A DNA stretch of 64,000 nucleotides, taken from Gammaproteobacteria bacterium (lineage in GTDB: Bacteria; Pseudomonadota; Gammaproteobacteria; Pseudomonadales; Azotimanducaceae). This document shows positions 16,736-27,658 of this stretch, piece by piece (position 1 is the first letter of the stretch; each line of letters starts with the position of its first letter). A program made the translations under genes and the position numbers. The stretch is taken from contig PAFU01000026.1 in NCBI GenBank assembly GCA_002704225.1, positions 122,306-186,305 of the forward strand, written 5' to 3'. The notes under the pieces were generated by a model. That model worked only from the letters and a program-made list of their open reading frames with translations. It made no database searches and had not been told where the DNA came from.

Positions 16736-19021
16736 CTAGTGCGCAACTTTGCCTGAGCGTGCGGGCATTACTTTACTCAGCCCTAGGCGCACAATCTCTC
16801 GATTGAGAAAGAGACTGACTTCTTCTGCAGTGTGCATGCGCATAACGCGAGCCAGCATACGTCGCGCATCACTGCGCTTGATGTTGCGTATCACCCACTT
16901 CACCCGCAGCAGGTGCGTGGCGTTCATGGAGAGCACGTGATAACCCATTGCCATCAGCAAAATGGCGCCCGCGGGCGTGCCCGCAAGCTCGCCACAAATG
17001 CCCAATGGTTTTTCTTCGGCGTGAACCGCGCGTGCCACCTCACGCAGAGCGGTGATCACCGCCGGATGAATTTCCTGATAGAGCTCGGCCACTCGCGGGT
17101 TGTTGCGGTCGATCGCTAGCAAGTATTGGGTCAAGTCGTTAGAGCCAACGGCAACAAAGTCTGCTTCTTTTGCCAGCAGTCGTGCTTGGTAGACGGCGGC
17201 AGGCACTTCGATCAATACACCAACCTGCGGTCGCTTCACCTGCACGCCCTCTTCGACCACTTCGGCATAGGCCTGATCGATCAGGCGTTTTGAGCGTCTG
17301 AATTCCGTGAGGCTGGATATCATCGGCAGCATGATGCGCAAATCGCCAAGCAGTCCCGCATTGGCCTTGAGCATGGCCCGCACTTGAACCAAAAAAATCT
17401 CTGGGTGGTCCAGCGTGACGCGAATACCTCGCCAACCCAAAAACGGATTCTCTTCTTGGATTGGGAAATAGGAGAGCGACTTATCGCCACCGATGTCCAA
17501 GGTCCGCATGGTCACGGGTCTGGGCTCAAAGGCCTCCATATGTTCGCGATACAAGTTCCGTTGTTCCAGCTCTGTCGGAAATCGGTCTTGGCTCATAAAG
17601 GGCACTTCGGTGCGAAACAATCCAATACCCTCGGCGCCTCGATCCAGCGATCGGGTGATGTCACTGGTCAGGCCCACGTTTACCCAGAGCTGCAAGCGCC
17701 ACCCATCTTGCGTGACGCAAGGCAGTTCCTTCAGTTCGTTGAGTTCTTCTGCAAAGACTCGCTCTTGGTCGAGCAGAGAGATGTTTTCCAACAGGCGCTG
17801 CTCGCTGGGCTGGGTGTAGACATCCCCGTAGTGGCCGTCGACGATCAGAGTTATCCCTTCCAGCTCATAGGCAGGAAGGTCCAATGCACCCATGACGGCG
17901 GGAATTCCCATGGCCCGAGCCAATATCGCCACATGAGAATTACCGGAACCTCGCACAGACACCACCCCGCGTAATTGGTCCGCAGGAATGGCACCCAACA
18001 TCGCCGGTGTGATTTCTTCGCCAACCAAAATGGCGTTATCCGGAAACTGAGTTTTCTTCTCGCGGATACGCTGCAAATAGGCCAGCACGCGGATCCCCAG
18101 ATCCTTCACGTCGGTACCGCGCTCGCGCAGATACTCGTCGTCCATTACCTCGAAACGACTGACATGCTGCCGAATGACTTTGCGCAGGGCACCCTGGGCC
18201 CATTCTCCGCGTCGCACGACTTCACGCATATCGCCGGCCAACGCGCTGTCATCCAACATATGCAAATAGGCTTCGAACAGGGCCAGTTCTTCTTGAGGTA
18301 GGCTTGTGGTTAACGATTGAATCAGACTGCGAATGTCATTGCGTACCGCTTCGATGGCGCGATCGAGCAACATCAATTCAACGGTTATGTCTTCTGCAGG
18401 TCTGCTGGGCACTGCATCCAAATCCGCTATGGGGTGCATCACGACGCTGGTACCAATAGCGATTCCTGGCGCACCAGCGAAGCCTTTGAAATACCCGTCA
18501 TCGATCAGATTGATCGCACTGTCAGCGACAATGGGGCTTCCCACCGCCTCCGCGTGGGCCACGCTGGTGGCGAGTTGGGCCGATAGGGTAACCAAGAACG
18601 CCTCTTCCGATTCATCGAAGCGTCGCGGCTCCCGCTGTTGCACAACCAGTACGCCGAGCACTCGGCCCTGATGGAGAATCGGCACGCCCAGAAATGCGTT
18701 GAAGGGCTCTTCTCCGATTTCAGGGACGAAGTGGAAATTTGGGTGACTGGGAGCTGTGTCTAGGTTCAAGGGTTCTGAGCGTCGACCGACTAATCCCACC
18801 AGACCTTGATCCTGAGCCAGGATCACTTCGCCAATCCGGCTGGCATTTAAGCCTTCGGTTGCTGCCAATAGATAACCGTTGCCGTCGGTTGATGCGAGGT
18901 ATATTGAGCACACTTCGGTGCCAAGGGCTTCCTTGATGTGGGCCGCCAGCAGCTGCACAGAGGCGGCGAAGTTTCCCTCTTGGGTCACGTCCTGAACAAT
19001 TTTTCGCAGCACGTTGAGCAT
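16736..19021 (-). CDS. ptsP: phosphoenolpyruvate-protein phosphotransferase PtsP (EI-Ntr)
   Basis: PtsP is enzyme I of the nitrogen phosphotransferase system and passes phosphate from PEP to NPr. The 761-residue protein starts with a GAF domain (about 1-160, 'TEVCSIYLASTDGNGYLLAATEGL'), then the N-terminal PEP-utilising domain with the phosphorylated His in 'RGSGNSHVAILARAMGIPAVMG'. The C-terminal barrel has 'RTEVPFMSQDRFPTE' and 'DFVAVGSNDLTQY'. Cytosolic signalling through NPr and EIIA-Ntr is established for the family; neither partner is in the window. It follows rppH by 11 bases, the usual arrangement. Confidence 0.95.
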   Translation of the reverse strand: MLNVLRKIVQDVTQEGNFAASVQLLAAHIKEALGTEVCSIYLASTDGNGYLLAATEGLNASRIGEVILAQDQGLVGLVGRRSEPLNLDTAPSHPNFHFVPEIGEEPFNAFLGVPILHQGRVLGVLVVQQREPRRFDESEEAFLVTLSAQLATSVAHAEAVGSPIVADSAINLIDDGYFKGFAGAPGIAIGTSVVMHPIADLDAVPSRPAEDITVELMLLDRAIEAVRNDIRSLIQSLTTSLPQEELALFEAYLHMLDDSALAGDMREVVRRGEWAQGALRKVIRQHVSRFEVMDDEYLRERGTDVKDLGIRVLAYLQRIREKKTQFPDNAILVGEEITPAMLGAIPADQLRGVVSVRGSGNSHVAILARAMGIPAVMGALDLPAYELEGITLIVDGHYGDVYTQPSEQRLLENISLLDQERVFAEELNELKELPCVTQDGWRLQLWVNVGLTSDITRSLDRGAEGIGLFRTEVPFMSQDRFPTELEQRNLYREHMEAFEPRPVTMRTLDIGGDKSLSYFPIQEENPFLGWRGIRVTLDHPEIFLVQVRAMLKANAGLLGDLRIMLPMISSLTEFRRSKRLIDQAYAEVVEEGVQVKRPQVGVLIEVPAAVYQARLLAKEADFVAVGSNDLTQYLLAIDRNNPRVAELYQEIHPAVITALREVARAVHAEEKPLGICGELAGTPAGAILLMAMGYHVLSMNATHLLRVKWVIRNIKRSDARRMLARVMRMHTAEEVSLFLNREIVRLGLSKVMPARSGKVAH

Positions 19022-19032
19022 GAAGTGATGCC

Positions 19033-19581
19033 TTACAGAACAGTAGCGTGAGTGGCCGACTCGGTTGAGGCGCGCTGCACCTTCGGCAGATACTGAGCCA
19101 ATTCCACCAAGGCACGACGATAGACATCTTGTTTAAAATCAACGACCTGTTTGATCGGGTAGTAAAAACTTACCCACTGCCAGTCATCAAATTCTGGTTT
19201 GCTGTGCAGGTCGAGACGCACGGCATCGTCCGGTGCACGCAGTTGAAGCAAAAACCATTTTTGTTTCTGCCCGACAAAACCCGGCGTGGAATTGTTTCGT
19301 CGCATGTGTCGAGGCAGGCGATAACGCAGCCACGAAGAGGTTTGGCCGAGAACAGTCACGGCGTCAGCAGACACGCCAATTTCTTCGTAAAGTTCCCTGA
19401 ACACGGCGTCTTCAGTCGATTCACCGGCGTTGACGCCGCCTTGGGGAAACTGCCACGCATTGAACCCGCCAATGCGTCGCGCCCACAATACACGGTTGCT
19501 CGGTGCATCCGGCGTCGGTGTTTGCAGCAGCACGATTCCTACGTTCGGGCGAAACCCATGCTTATCGATATTCGAGTTCAT
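19033..19581 (-). CDS. rppH: RNA pyrophosphohydrolase
   Basis: RppH removes pyrophosphate from the 5' end of mRNA and so starts RNase E-dependent decay. Seen: '[12 protein letters not shown]', '[19 protein letters not shown]' and the Nudix box '[17 protein letters not shown]'. The ATG at 19581 (MNSNIDKHG) follows AGAGGAAG and aligns with known starts; a longer start at 19614 is unlikely. The protein has 182 residues, close to the family. Pairing with ptsP is widely conserved in Gammaproteobacteria. Confidence 0.93.
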   Translation of the reverse strand: MNSNIDKHGFRPNVGIVLLQTPTPDAPSNRVLWARRIGGFNAWQFPQGGVNAGESTEDAVFRELYEEIGVSADAVTVLGQTSSWLRYRLPRHMRRNNSTPGFVGQKQKWFLLQLRAPDDAVRLDLHSKPEFDDWQWVSFYYPIKQVVDFKQDVYRRALVELAQYLPKVQRASTESATHATVL

Positions 19582-19730
19582 GTTACTTCTTCCTCTTAAC
19601 CCACCATACAACAATACGTGAGATGGACACGGGATTTATTACCCAACGCGTATCGTTTGGCCACTTGTTGGGTCAAACATGACAGAATCCACGGCTTGCG
19701 ATCACAACCTGGGAAGCCAGCCGTCTAATC

Positions 19731-21797
19731 ATGTCAAATACCTTGAATCACCAAACCAGTCTTTACCTCAAACAGCACGCGGAGCAGCCTGTGCATTGGC
19801 AGCGATGGAGCGACGAGACATTAGCTGAAGCTAAGTCGGCGGACCGTCCGATTTTCCTGTCCATTGGCTATGCGGGATCCCATTGGTGCCAGGTAATGTC
19901 TCGAGAGTCCTTCAACGATCCGATGACAGCCCAAGTGCTCAACACGCATTTTTGCTGCATCAAGGTCGATCGAGAGGAACGACCGGATCTGGACAAAGTG
20001 TATTTAAGCGCCATGCAACTGCTCACCCAGCACGGTGGCGGTTGGCCGCTGAACCTGTTTTTGGATCCGCAGACCCAGCTGCCGTTCTTTGCCGGTACCT
20101 ACTTCCCGGCAGACACGCAAAACGGCCAGCCCGGCTTCGCCGATTTATTGATGCGCCTGCACGAAGCTTACGATCAACAGCGAGAAGAGCTGACCGGGCA
20201 AAGCGACAAGCTGGCGAACACGCTGCAGCAGCTGTCGCCGCCCGTTTTGGACCCCAAGATGACCGATGAGGCATTGATCGATAGCTGCCGCGAGAGTTTG
20301 GCCGAGCGATTCGATTCGGCGGAGGGCGGTTTCGGGCAGAGTATGAAGTTTGCGATGCCCGGCAGCATTGAGCGACTGCTCAAACACTGGGCTTACTCCC
20401 GACGGATCGGGGCGGCGGACAAAGACGGCTTAGAGATGGTCATGACCACCCTGACACAAATGGCACGTGGTGGTCTTTTTGATCATTTGGGTGGTGGCTT
20501 TTTTCGCTACGCCCAAGACCGACAGTGGCGCACACCGCATTTTGAAAAAGTACTTTATGACAACGCACAATTGCTCAACGTCTACTCCCACGCGCTGAAG
20601 CTCGGTGGGGATGCGTTGTTTGAAGACGCACTGTCCAGCACGTTGGATTGGCTGAAACGCGAGATGCGTGATGGCTCTGGTGGGTTTTACGCTGGCCAAG
20701 ACGGCGCTAGCCTCGGACAACGAGGCCGGCACTATCTCTGGCGACGCGAGCAGGTAAAAAGGCTTTTGGACGAAGACGCCTATTTGCTGATTGAAACGTT
20801 GTACGCCTTGGACAAACCGGCGAACGCAGACAATCACTGGATCTTGCATCGACGGGATTCCTATCGCTCTGTGATCCAGCGATTGTCCCTGGACGAGGCC
20901 AGCGCCAATACGCTGCTCAAGAACGCCAGAGCAACCCTGTTTGCCTCGCGCTCAGAACGCACACCAGCCATTACCGACAAAAAGATTCTCAGCGGCTGGA
21001 ATGGACTGCTCATGGCTGGCTTATGCGATGCCGCCGAAGCACTCGCCGATGAAACCTGGTTGGACACGGCTCAACAAATCGCCGATTTCTTGCGCGACAA
21101 CTGCTGGGACGGTGATCGTCTGAGTGTTTGCTGGCAAGACGGTCATCGTCAGCCCCATGGCTTTTTGGACGACTACGCCAACGTACTGCATGGCTTGGTG
21201 ACCTTATTGAGCCATCGCTGGCGCGAGACAGATGCGACCTTTGCGGTCGCATTGGCCGATGCGGCCATGGCCCTGTTTTACGATGTTGAGACCGGCGGAT
21301 TTTACTTTACCGCCGCCGACCAGCCCGACCTGATCTTCAAGCCCAAACCAAGCTTCGACGAAGCGCTGCCGCCGGGCAATGCGACCCTGACGAGTGCCTT
21401 ACTGCAATTGGGGCAGGTGCTCGGCGATGCAACGTACTTGGACGCCGCGACCAATACCCTTCGCTGGGCCCGGGCGGCTATGGAACGCTATCCCGCAAAT
21501 CACTGCAGTTTCATTAGCGCCCTTCAATCCAGCATCGCACAAGATCAAACCGTGGTTCTACGCGGGCCGGAGGTTGAAATGCGGCATTGGCGAGACGCCC
21601 TATGCCAAGGTTATCAGCCATGGCTGACTGTCTACTGCCTGCCCTACGATCTGGGAGGCCCGGTGCCGAACTATCTGCCCGGCTTAGTCAGTGCGGCAAC
21701 ACGCAGCCAAGTGAGCGCCTTTGTCTTTGAGGACGGTCGCGCCAGCGCAGCGATCACCGACCTAGAGGAACTGCGGCGAACGCTGAGCGGTCGTTAA
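19731..21797 (+). CDS. thioredoxin-domain YyaL/DUF255 family protein
   Basis: The 688-residue protein has an N-terminal thioredoxin-like domain ('[20 protein letters not shown]', '[17 protein letters not shown]', '[15 protein letters not shown]') and a C-terminal six-hairpin glycosidase-like region ('[29 protein letters not shown]', '[11 protein letters not shown]'). This is the layout of YyaL and human SPATA20; the function is not established. The family's CHWC motif reads S50-HWC here, so the first redox cysteine is lost while C53 remains. It is divergent from rppH and its end overlaps gcvPB by four bases tail to tail. Confidence 0.85.
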   Translation: MSNTLNHQTSLYLKQHAEQPVHWQRWSDETLAEAKSADRPIFLSIGYAGSHWCQVMSRESFNDPMTAQVLNTHFCCIKVDREERPDLDKVYLSAMQLLTQHGGGWPLNLFLDPQTQLPFFAGTYFPADTQNGQPGFADLLMRLHEAYDQQREELTGQSDKLANTLQQLSPPVLDPKMTDEALIDSCRESLAERFDSAEGGFGQSMKFAMPGSIERLLKHWAYSRRIGAADKDGLEMVMTTLTQMARGGLFDHLGGGFFRYAQDRQWRTPHFEKVLYDNAQLLNVYSHALKLGGDALFEDALSSTLDWLKREMRDGSGGFYAGQDGASLGQRGRHYLWRREQVKRLLDEDAYLLIETLYALDKPANADNHWILHRRDSYRSVIQRLSLDEASANTLLKNARATLFASRSERTPAITDKKILSGWNGLLMAGLCDAAEALADETWLDTAQQIADFLRDNCWDGDRLSVCWQDGHRQPHGFLDDYANVLHGLVTLLSHRWRETDATFAVALADAAMALFYDVETGGFYFTAADQPDLIFKPKPSFDEALPPGNATLTSALLQLGQVLGDATYLDAATNTLRWARAAMERYPANHCSFISALQSSIAQDQTVVLRGPEVEMRHWRDALCQGYQPWLTVYCLPYDLGGPVPNYLPGLVSAATRSQVSAFVFEDGRASAAITDLEELRRTLSGR

Positions 21798-23332
21798 CCT
21801 GCGCTGACATCCGTCCAGGTCAAATCCAACTCCCGCGCTGCTTTAACATCGTCCAAGCGCCGCACCGGTGTCGTATACGGCGCTTGCTTGACGAAATCAG
21901 CGTCTTGATGGGCTTCTTCACGTACCGCAATCATCGCGTCCACAAAGGCATCCAGCTCCTGTTTGCTTTCCGTTTCCGTCGGTTCAACCAGAAAGCATTC
22001 CGGTACCAATAGCGGAAAATACGTGGTGGGGGAGTGCACGCCATAGTCCAACAACCGCTTGGCCATATCCATGGCATTCACACCAAGTTCCTTGCTCTCC
22101 TTTTGATAGGTAACAATGAACTCATGAGTCGCTCGACGCGACGGATAGGCCAACTGGAATCCTGCCTTGGCTAATCGCGCGGCCATGTAATTGGCATTCA
22201 ACGTGGCAAATTGCCCCACACGGTGCATGCCTTCTTTTCCTAACATCAGCGCATAGGAGAGCGCGCGCAGTAAAATACCCGCATTGCCGGCAAAGCCCGA
22301 AAGGGTTCCGATGCTCAGAGGCAAATCGTCGATACCCATCCAGCGGTAGCGATCACCGCCGTCTGCTTCAATCTTCTCCACCACGGGTAGCGGCAAATGG
22401 GGTAGGAGACGTTCGCCGACACCAACCGGGCCGGCACCGGGTCCACCGCCGCCGTGTGGCGTGGCAAAGGTTTTATGCAAATTCATATGCAAAACGTCGA
22501 ACCCCATATCACCGGGTTTGACCTTACCTAAGATCGCGTTGAGGTTCGCTCCGTCGTAATACAGCAGACCGCCCGCGTCATGCACCGTAGCGGCAATGGC
22601 CTCAATCTGCCGCTCAAACACCCCGCAGGTTGACGGATTGGTCATCATCAAACCAGCGGTTTGCGGCCCAACTTTGGCTTTCAACGCCTCTAAGTCGACG
22701 TCGCCTTCCGCGTTCACCGGTACCTCAGTGACTTTGTACCCACACATCACCGCCGTGGCGGGGTTCGTGCCATGAGCCGCCGTCGGCACAATGATCTCAG
22801 TGCGGGCGTCATCGCCACGGGCCTCGTGATAGGCGCGAATCATGGCAACACCGGCAAACTCGCCTTGCGCTCCGGCCATGGGCGCCAACGACACCCCACG
22901 CATGCCGGTCACGTCTTTGAGAATCTCCTGCAAATCGTGCATGCAGGCCAGATGGCCCTGACTGGCAGACTCGGGTGCCAACGGGTGCCGTCCCAAGAAA
23001 CCGGGCAAGCTTGCGGCTTTGTGCGCGCCTCTGGGGTTGTACTTCATGGTGCAAGAACCCAGCGGATAGAACATGGTGTCGATCGCGTAGTTCTGACGGG
23101 ACAGATTGGTGTAGTGCCTGACCGCCTGCAATTCCGAGACCTCGGGCAATCCCGGTGTGTCTTCGCGTAGCAAGTGCTCGGGTATGTCTGCCAAGCAAGC
23201 GGCATCGGTACCGTCTACCCGTTGCGCCGTCGCTCGCCGATTCGCCAGACTCAGTTCAAAGATGGACTGGCCCTGTGCCTTGGTAGCAGTGAGCCGACCC
23301 GTCGCTACCGTATCCGTATTCGTCTCAGTCAT
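21794..23332 (-). CDS. gcvPB: glycine dehydrogenase (decarboxylating) subunit 2
   Basis: This is the PLP-carrying half of the split P protein, which decarboxylates glycine and loads the aminomethyl group onto GcvH lipoate. The 512-residue protein has the PLP lysine K287 in '[19 protein letters not shown]', and '[14 protein letters not shown]' and '[13 protein letters not shown]' in the usual places. It overlaps gcvPA by four bases (ATGA), so the subunits should be made in equal amounts. Many enteric Gammaproteobacteria have one fused gcvP; the split form here is typical of other lineages but not rare. Confidence 0.95.
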   Translation of the reverse strand: MTETNTDTVATGRLTATKAQGQSIFELSLANRRATAQRVDGTDAACLADIPEHLLREDTPGLPEVSELQAVRHYTNLSRQNYAIDTMFYPLGSCTMKYNPRGAHKAASLPGFLGRHPLAPESASQGHLACMHDLQEILKDVTGMRGVSLAPMAGAQGEFAGVAMIRAYHEARGDDARTEIIVPTAAHGTNPATAVMCGYKVTEVPVNAEGDVDLEALKAKVGPQTAGLMMTNPSTCGVFERQIEAIAATVHDAGGLLYYDGANLNAILGKVKPGDMGFDVLHMNLHKTFATPHGGGGPGAGPVGVGERLLPHLPLPVVEKIEADGGDRYRWMGIDDLPLSIGTLSGFAGNAGILLRALSYALMLGKEGMHRVGQFATLNANYMAARLAKAGFQLAYPSRRATHEFIVTYQKESKELGVNAMDMAKRLLDYGVHSPTTYFPLLVPECFLVEPTETESKQELDAFVDAMIAVREEAHQDADFVKQAPYTTPVRRLDDVKAARELDLTWTDVSAG

Positions 23333-24720
23333 GCGCTGACTCCCGTTGCACTCTTAAGAGCTTGGCCGAAAGCCTCTACGTAGTGATCAAGTTCTGCCTC
23401 GGTACGTTTTTCTGTCACCGCGACCAATAGGCCGTTGGCCCGATGTTCCTGTTCGGGGCCCACAAAGTCCTCCAGATTGAGGCCAGCCAAAATACCTTGT
23501 GCCATCATTGGCTCGAGTATTTGACTCGCCGGCACCGGTAACCTCACGGCAAATTCGTGAAAGGTCGGTCCATCAAAAAAGTCCGTGACGCCATCAAAGG
23601 CCAGTAAGCGTTGACGCAGGGCATTGGTTTTTCGATGGCAGTCCAAAGCCGTTTCACGAATGCCCTGCGGACCCATCAAACTCATGTAGATGGTTCCGGC
23701 AGTCACCAGCAAACCTTGGTTCGTACAAATATTTGACGTCGCCTTGCCTCGGCGAATGTGCTGTTCTCGGGCCTGTAAGGTGAGCGCATAACCCACCCGG
23801 CCCTCCAGATCTACTGTACGACCAATGATTCGGCCAGGTAGCTGGCGCATGAAGGCTGCCCGCGCACAGATAAAGCCAAAGGATGGGCCACCAGAGGCCA
23901 TGGGCACACCGAAGGGTTGACCGTCACCCACGGCGATGTCTGCACCCTGCTCTCCCCACCGGCCCGGGGCTTTCAGCACCCCAAGACTCATCGGATTCAC
24001 TACTGCAATCACTAAGGCTCCCTGAGCGTGAGCCCAGTCGGTGATGGCGTCTACGGCTTCCAAGCCGCCGAAGAAGTTTGGCTGCTGAATAATCACTGCG
24101 CTCGGCGGCGTATCGTCCAACAAACCATCCAGTTCAGCCGGATCAACCACGCCGCTGTCTGACAACGCGATGGGCGCGATATCGACATTCTGGTTGCGCA
24201 CAATGTTTCGTGTGGTCTGGGTGTAGTGGGGGTGAACCGATTGGGCGATCAGCACTCGTCCGTCTTTGTTCTTCTTGTTTGATCGCACCGCCATCAGCAC
24301 GGCTTCCGCCAATCCGCTGGCGCCGTCGTATACCGAGGCATTGGAAACGTCCAGGCCCGTCAGAGACGCCATCATGGATTGGTATTCGTAAATCAGTTGC
24401 AATGTACCCTGGCTCGCTTCCGCTTGGTACGGTGTATAAGCGGTCATGAACTCGCCGCGAGCGGTGAGATCCCATACGGCGGAGGGAATATGATGGTCGT
24501 AGCTGCCGCCACCCAAAAAGCAGGTATAGCCCTGATCTTGTTCCGCGTGCTGGGCCATGTACTGCAGCATGGCCATTTCGCTCATGCCATCCGGTACATT
24601 GTCTAGCCGATCGCTGATCAGGCCTGCCGGAATTTCATCGAACAACGCATCGAGTTGATCTATACCAATCTCGGACAACATCTCATCGATGTCGACCTGC
24701 GTATGGGGAATAAAGGGCAT
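23329..24720 (-). CDS. gcvPA: glycine dehydrogenase (decarboxylating) subunit 1
   Basis: This is the non-PLP half of the split P protein of glycine cleavage. It has 463 residues with '[19 protein letters not shown]', '[16 protein letters not shown]' and '[18 protein letters not shown]' as in GcvPA. The ATG at 24720 was chosen for its GGAGA site with five-base spacing; an upstream ATG at 24738 would add six residues. It lies 82 bases after gcvH. Confidence 0.94.
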   Translation of the reverse strand: MPFIPHTQVDIDEMLSEIGIDQLDALFDEIPAGLISDRLDNVPDGMSEMAMLQYMAQHAEQDQGYTCFLGGGSYDHHIPSAVWDLTARGEFMTAYTPYQAEASQGTLQLIYEYQSMMASLTGLDVSNASVYDGASGLAEAVLMAVRSNKKNKDGRVLIAQSVHPHYTQTTRNIVRNQNVDIAPIALSDSGVVDPAELDGLLDDTPPSAVIIQQPNFFGGLEAVDAITDWAHAQGALVIAVVNPMSLGVLKAPGRWGEQGADIAVGDGQPFGVPMASGGPSFGFICARAAFMRQLPGRIIGRTVDLEGRVGYALTLQAREQHIRRGKATSNICTNQGLLVTAGTIYMSLMGPQGIRETALDCHRKTNALRQRLLAFDGVTDFFDGPTFHEFAVRLPVPASQILEPMMAQGILAGLNLEDFVGPEQEHRANGLLVAVTEKRTEAELDHYVEAFGQALKSATGVSA

Positions 24721-24802
24721 ACTGCTCTCCAAATTCATGCTCGTCGACGGAGGCTATCCGTCGGTCTAATGGCAGTAGCGCCGCGTCGGTTTTCGCGCGG
24801 GC

Positions 24803-25195
24803 TCAGTCCTCAGTATCGCAGACCTCAGCGTAGCCTTCCGCGTCCAACAACTCATCCAAGTCCGCCGGATCGTTTGGCGTCAACTTGAAAAACCAGCCGT
24901 CTCCGTATGGGTCTTGATTGACGGTTTCCGGCGCATCCGTCAGGGCGTCGTTTACCGCACACACTGTGCCACCGATCGGCGCGTAAATATCGGAAGCCGC
25001 TTTCACCGATTCCACCACCCCAGCCTCTTCCTGCGCGCTGACGGTCAGACCGAGCTCTGGCGCTTCGATATAAACCACATCACCCAAGGCACTCTGGGCA
25101 TGATCGCTGATCCCAACCGAGACGGTGCCGTCTTCCTCTAAGCGAGCCCACTCGTGGGTTGCTGCGTACTTCAGTTCTGCTGGGGTATCGCTCAT
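24803..25195 (-). CDS. gcvH: glycine cleavage system H protein
   Basis: GcvH carries the aminomethyl group on lipoate between P, T and L proteins. It has 130 residues with the lipoylated K65 in '[18 protein letters not shown]', and the standard '[26 protein letters not shown]' start. The ATG at 25195 follows AAGGAG; a longer frame reaching 25264 exists but adds a basic tail not seen in the family. The lipoylation and L-protein genes are not in the window. Confidence 0.96.
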   Translation of the reverse strand: MSDTPAELKYAATHEWARLEEDGTVSVGISDHAQSALGDVVYIEAPELGLTVSAQEEAGVVESVKAASDIYAPIGGTVCAVNDALTDAPETVNQDPYGDGWFFKLTPNDPADLDELLDAEGYAEVCDTED

Positions 25196-25223
25196 TGGCT
25201 GCTCGCTCCTTCGTCCTTGCTGT

Positions 25224-25248
25224 GCAAGCCACCGATTGGTTTGCTTGC
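25224..25248 (-). repeat. inverted repeat between gcvT and gcvH
   Basis: Arms GCAAGC (25224-25229) and GCTTGC (25243-25248) pair perfectly, with an inner ACC/GGT pair and a GATT loop, giving a bulged hairpin in the gcvT-gcvH intergenic RNA about 30 bases upstream of the gcvH ATG. No T-run follows on the minus strand, so it is not a standard terminator. It could act in RNA processing or stability; function is a guess. Confidence 0.35.
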
Positions 25249-25315
25249 GTCTTTTGACGCTCACGCGTCTGATTTTCCGTCAAACGCCGAGTCACACCCA
25301 GCATTTATTCGACCG

Positions 25316-26383
25316 TTAGTTGACCAGAATCTTACCCTTTCGCACGAACGGTGGCTTAACCAATCGTGCTTTTTTCATGGCGCCTCGAATATCAACCGAA
25401 CATTCTGCACTGGCGTCCATTGGGACCCGAACCAAACCGATACTGCGCTGCAGTGTCGGTGAATAGGTACCACTGGTCACCACACCAGGACCCGCGTCGG
25501 TTTGAACGGCCTGGTCATGCCGCAGCACACCCTTATCCTCTAAAATAATGCCTGTCAGCTTCTGCGAAGGCCCGGCACGCTCACCTTGCAGGGCATAGCG
25601 TCCGATGAAAGCCCTCTCGGCTGGCTCCCAAGCCACCGTCCAACCCATGTTGCTGACCAGCGGGGACGTCGTTTCGTCCATGTCTTGCCCGTACAGGTTC
25701 AAGCCCGCTTCCAAACGCAGGGTGTCTCGCGCACCCAGCCCGGCGGGTTTTACGCCAGCTTTCAACAAGGCACCCCAGAGTGCGAGACCCTGATCCACCG
25801 GCAGCATGATTTCTACGCCATCCTCACCGGTATATCCGGTTCGACCGATCAGCCAATCGCCGTGGCGGGCGGCAGAAAAAGGTTTGATGTTCAATGTCGG
25901 TAGATCTGTAGCGGCGAGCAATTTGTTGATCGCTTCTGGCCCCTGCACTGCCAACATGATTTGCGGCTTGTGTTCGATGCGCATATTGGTCATGGCCTGC
26001 GCTTCGAACCAGTCCAGCATTTTCTCTCGAGTGGATGCGTTGACTACGCAGCGATAGCCCTTCGGCAACCGGTACACGATCAGGTCATCGAGAATGCCTC
26101 CATGGGCATTCAAGGCAGCACCATATAGGGCCTGATACTCGACTAAAGATGAAACGTCGTTGGCAATCACTTTGCGAAGAAAGGCTTCGGCGTCTGGTCC
26201 ATCGATGTCGACAATGGTCATATGCGACACATCAAATACGCCCGCGTCGGTGCGAACTGCCGTATGTTCTTCGATCTGAGATCCGTAGTTCACCGGCATC
26301 ATCCAACCCGCGAAATCGACCATCTTGCCGCCAGCGGCTACATGCGCATCAAAGAGGGGAGTTTTATCTGCCATTGCATTCAT
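25316..26383 (-). CDS. gcvT: aminomethyltransferase (glycine cleavage T protein)
   Basis: GcvT moves the methylene from the aminomethyl-lipoate of GcvH to tetrahydrofolate and releases ammonia. The protein has about 355 residues with '[28 protein letters not shown]', '[21 protein letters not shown]' and '[13 protein letters not shown]'. The start is taken as ATG 26383 ([10 protein letters not shown]); ATG 26374 is equally possible and neither has a clear ribosome binding site. The 81 bases between the ubiH-like gene and gcvT are too short for a tandem glycine riboswitch and show none of its motifs. It is followed by gcvH, gcvPA and gcvPB, probably as one operon. Confidence 0.94.
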   Translation of the reverse strand: MNAMADKTPLFDAHVAAGGKMVDFAGWMMPVNYGSQIEEHTAVRTDAGVFDVSHMTIVDIDGPDAEAFLRKVIANDVSSLVEYQALYGAALNAHGGILDDLIVYRLPKGYRCVVNASTREKMLDWFEAQAMTNMRIEHKPQIMLAVQGPEAINKLLAATDLPTLNIKPFSAARHGDWLIGRTGYTGEDGVEIMLPVDQGLALWGALLKAGVKPAGLGARDTLRLEAGLNLYGQDMDETTSPLVSNMGWTVAWEPAERAFIGRYALQGERAGPSQKLTGIILEDKGVLRHDQAVQTDAGPGVVTSGTYSPTLQRSIGLVRVPMDASAECSVDIRGAMKKARLVKPPFVRKGKILVN

Positions 26384-26464
26384 CACCAATCGAGTTAGCA
26401 AGACAGTGTAACTCAGTAACGTAAATTTACCGTGAGCAAGACTCATCCAGTAAGGGCAATATCT

Positions 26465-27658
26465 TCAGCCTGACAGGTGGCGCAATCCTGTCGCTTCTTC
26501 AATGGCCTTACGCTGCAACCACCGTCGTCGTCCAAACCAGCCCACGCCCGTATTACGCAGCCAGCCAACCCAAGGATTCGGGTTGCCGTACAGTCGCTTC
26601 AAGCCGTCTAAGCTGCGCAACATAATCTCCGAACGCAGCAAACGCTGCCGGGCGAATTTATCCCACAGACCAAGCCGGCATAAGTCGACGTTCGGTTTGG
26701 CTATGGCTAAAAGCTCGTGCAAATCCTCAAAACCCAGATTTACGCCAAGACCTGCCAAGGGATGCACGACGCGCAAAGCATCGCCCAGAAGCAACACGCG
26801 TCTGTGTGGATTTACCGCTGTGGCGAGCTGCTGATTCAAGGGAAAGGCCTGACGTGGCGCGGCTTCGAGAATCGTGCCCAAACAGGTCTCACTCGCCCGG
26901 GTCAGCGCCAAACAAAATTCAGAGTCGGACAGAGTTAAACACTGAGTTGCCTGCCGCTCAGACTGAGACCACACGATCGAACACAGGTGCGGATCCGTGC
27001 TGGGCAGCAGTGCCAGCGGGCCGTCCAGCAAAAAGCGCTGCCATGCGGTCGCATCGTGTGCCCGTTCGGTTCGTACTACCGTCGTCACCGCCATCTGCCC
27101 AGTCGGCCACCGGCGGGCCTCAACTTGCAGGGCATCGCGAACGGCAGACTTGGCACCGTCTGACGCAATCAAGAAGTCGGTATCGAGCGTTGTCGTCTCG
27201 CCATCCTGATCCAGACTCAGCGTGACACGTTGATCCGTTGTTGCCACATCCGTAACGCTGCCGAACACTAGGGTAATGTTTGAATGCTCATCGAGACGTT
27301 GCCAAAGGCGAGCCAACAAAGGGGTAACCTCGACCAACCAACCCAATTCACTGCGTCCTGCGCTCGCTGCATCAAAGGTCAGCCGACTGGTGCCGCGCTC
27401 TTCCCAAACACACATTTTTCTGTAGGTGGCTGCCTGCTCAGGCCAACTGTCGATCTGCCGAAGCAATTCCGCCGAACGCGGCGATAACGCAACATTTCGA
27501 ATATCCATGCCGAACGCTGACGGGCCGGGCTGAGGACGGCTGCGATCAACCAAGGTGACGACATAGCCTCGGTCTGCCAGACTCAGCGCAGTGGCCGCTC
27601 CTACGGGACCACCACCGGCAACCACCACAGAGCAGGCCTGTGTGGTGTCGATATTCAT
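26465..27658 (-). CDS. UbiH/UbiI/UbiF-family FAD monooxygenase
   Basis: Members of this family hydroxylate the ring of ubiquinone precursors. The 397-residue protein has the FAD motif 'VVAGGGPVGAATALSLADRG', 'LIASDGAKSAVRDAL' and 'LLGDALRVVHPLAGLGVNLGFEDL', the second FAD motif, in which Ala-His becomes Leu-Arg and Gln becomes Leu. In E. coli this locus holds two such genes, ubiH and ubiI, before gcvT; here there is one, so I cannot say which carbon it acts on. The ATG at 27658 overlaps the pepP stop as ATGA. Confidence 0.85.
   Translation of the reverse strand: MNIDTTQACSVVVAGGGPVGAATALSLADRGYVVTLVDRSRPQPGPSAFGMDIRNVALSPRSAELLRQIDSWPEQAATYRKMCVWEERGTSRLTFDAASAGRSELGWLVEVTPLLARLWQRLDEHSNITLVFGSVTDVATTDQRVTLSLDQDGETTTLDTDFLIASDGAKSAVRDALQVEARRWPTGQMAVTTVVRTERAHDATAWQRFLLDGPLALLPSTDPHLCSIVWSQSERQATQCLTLSDSEFCLALTRASETCLGTILEAAPRQAFPLNQQLATAVNPHRRVLLLGDALRVVHPLAGLGVNLGFEDLHELLAIAKPNVDLCRLGLWDKFARQRLLRSEIMLRSLDGLKRLYGNPNPWVGWLRNTGVGWFGRRRWLQRKAIEEATGLRHLSG

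Noticed and set aside
26384..26464. Possible glycine riboswitch before gcvT
   Set aside because: Only 81 bases are available and none of the conserved glycine aptamer motifs is visible.
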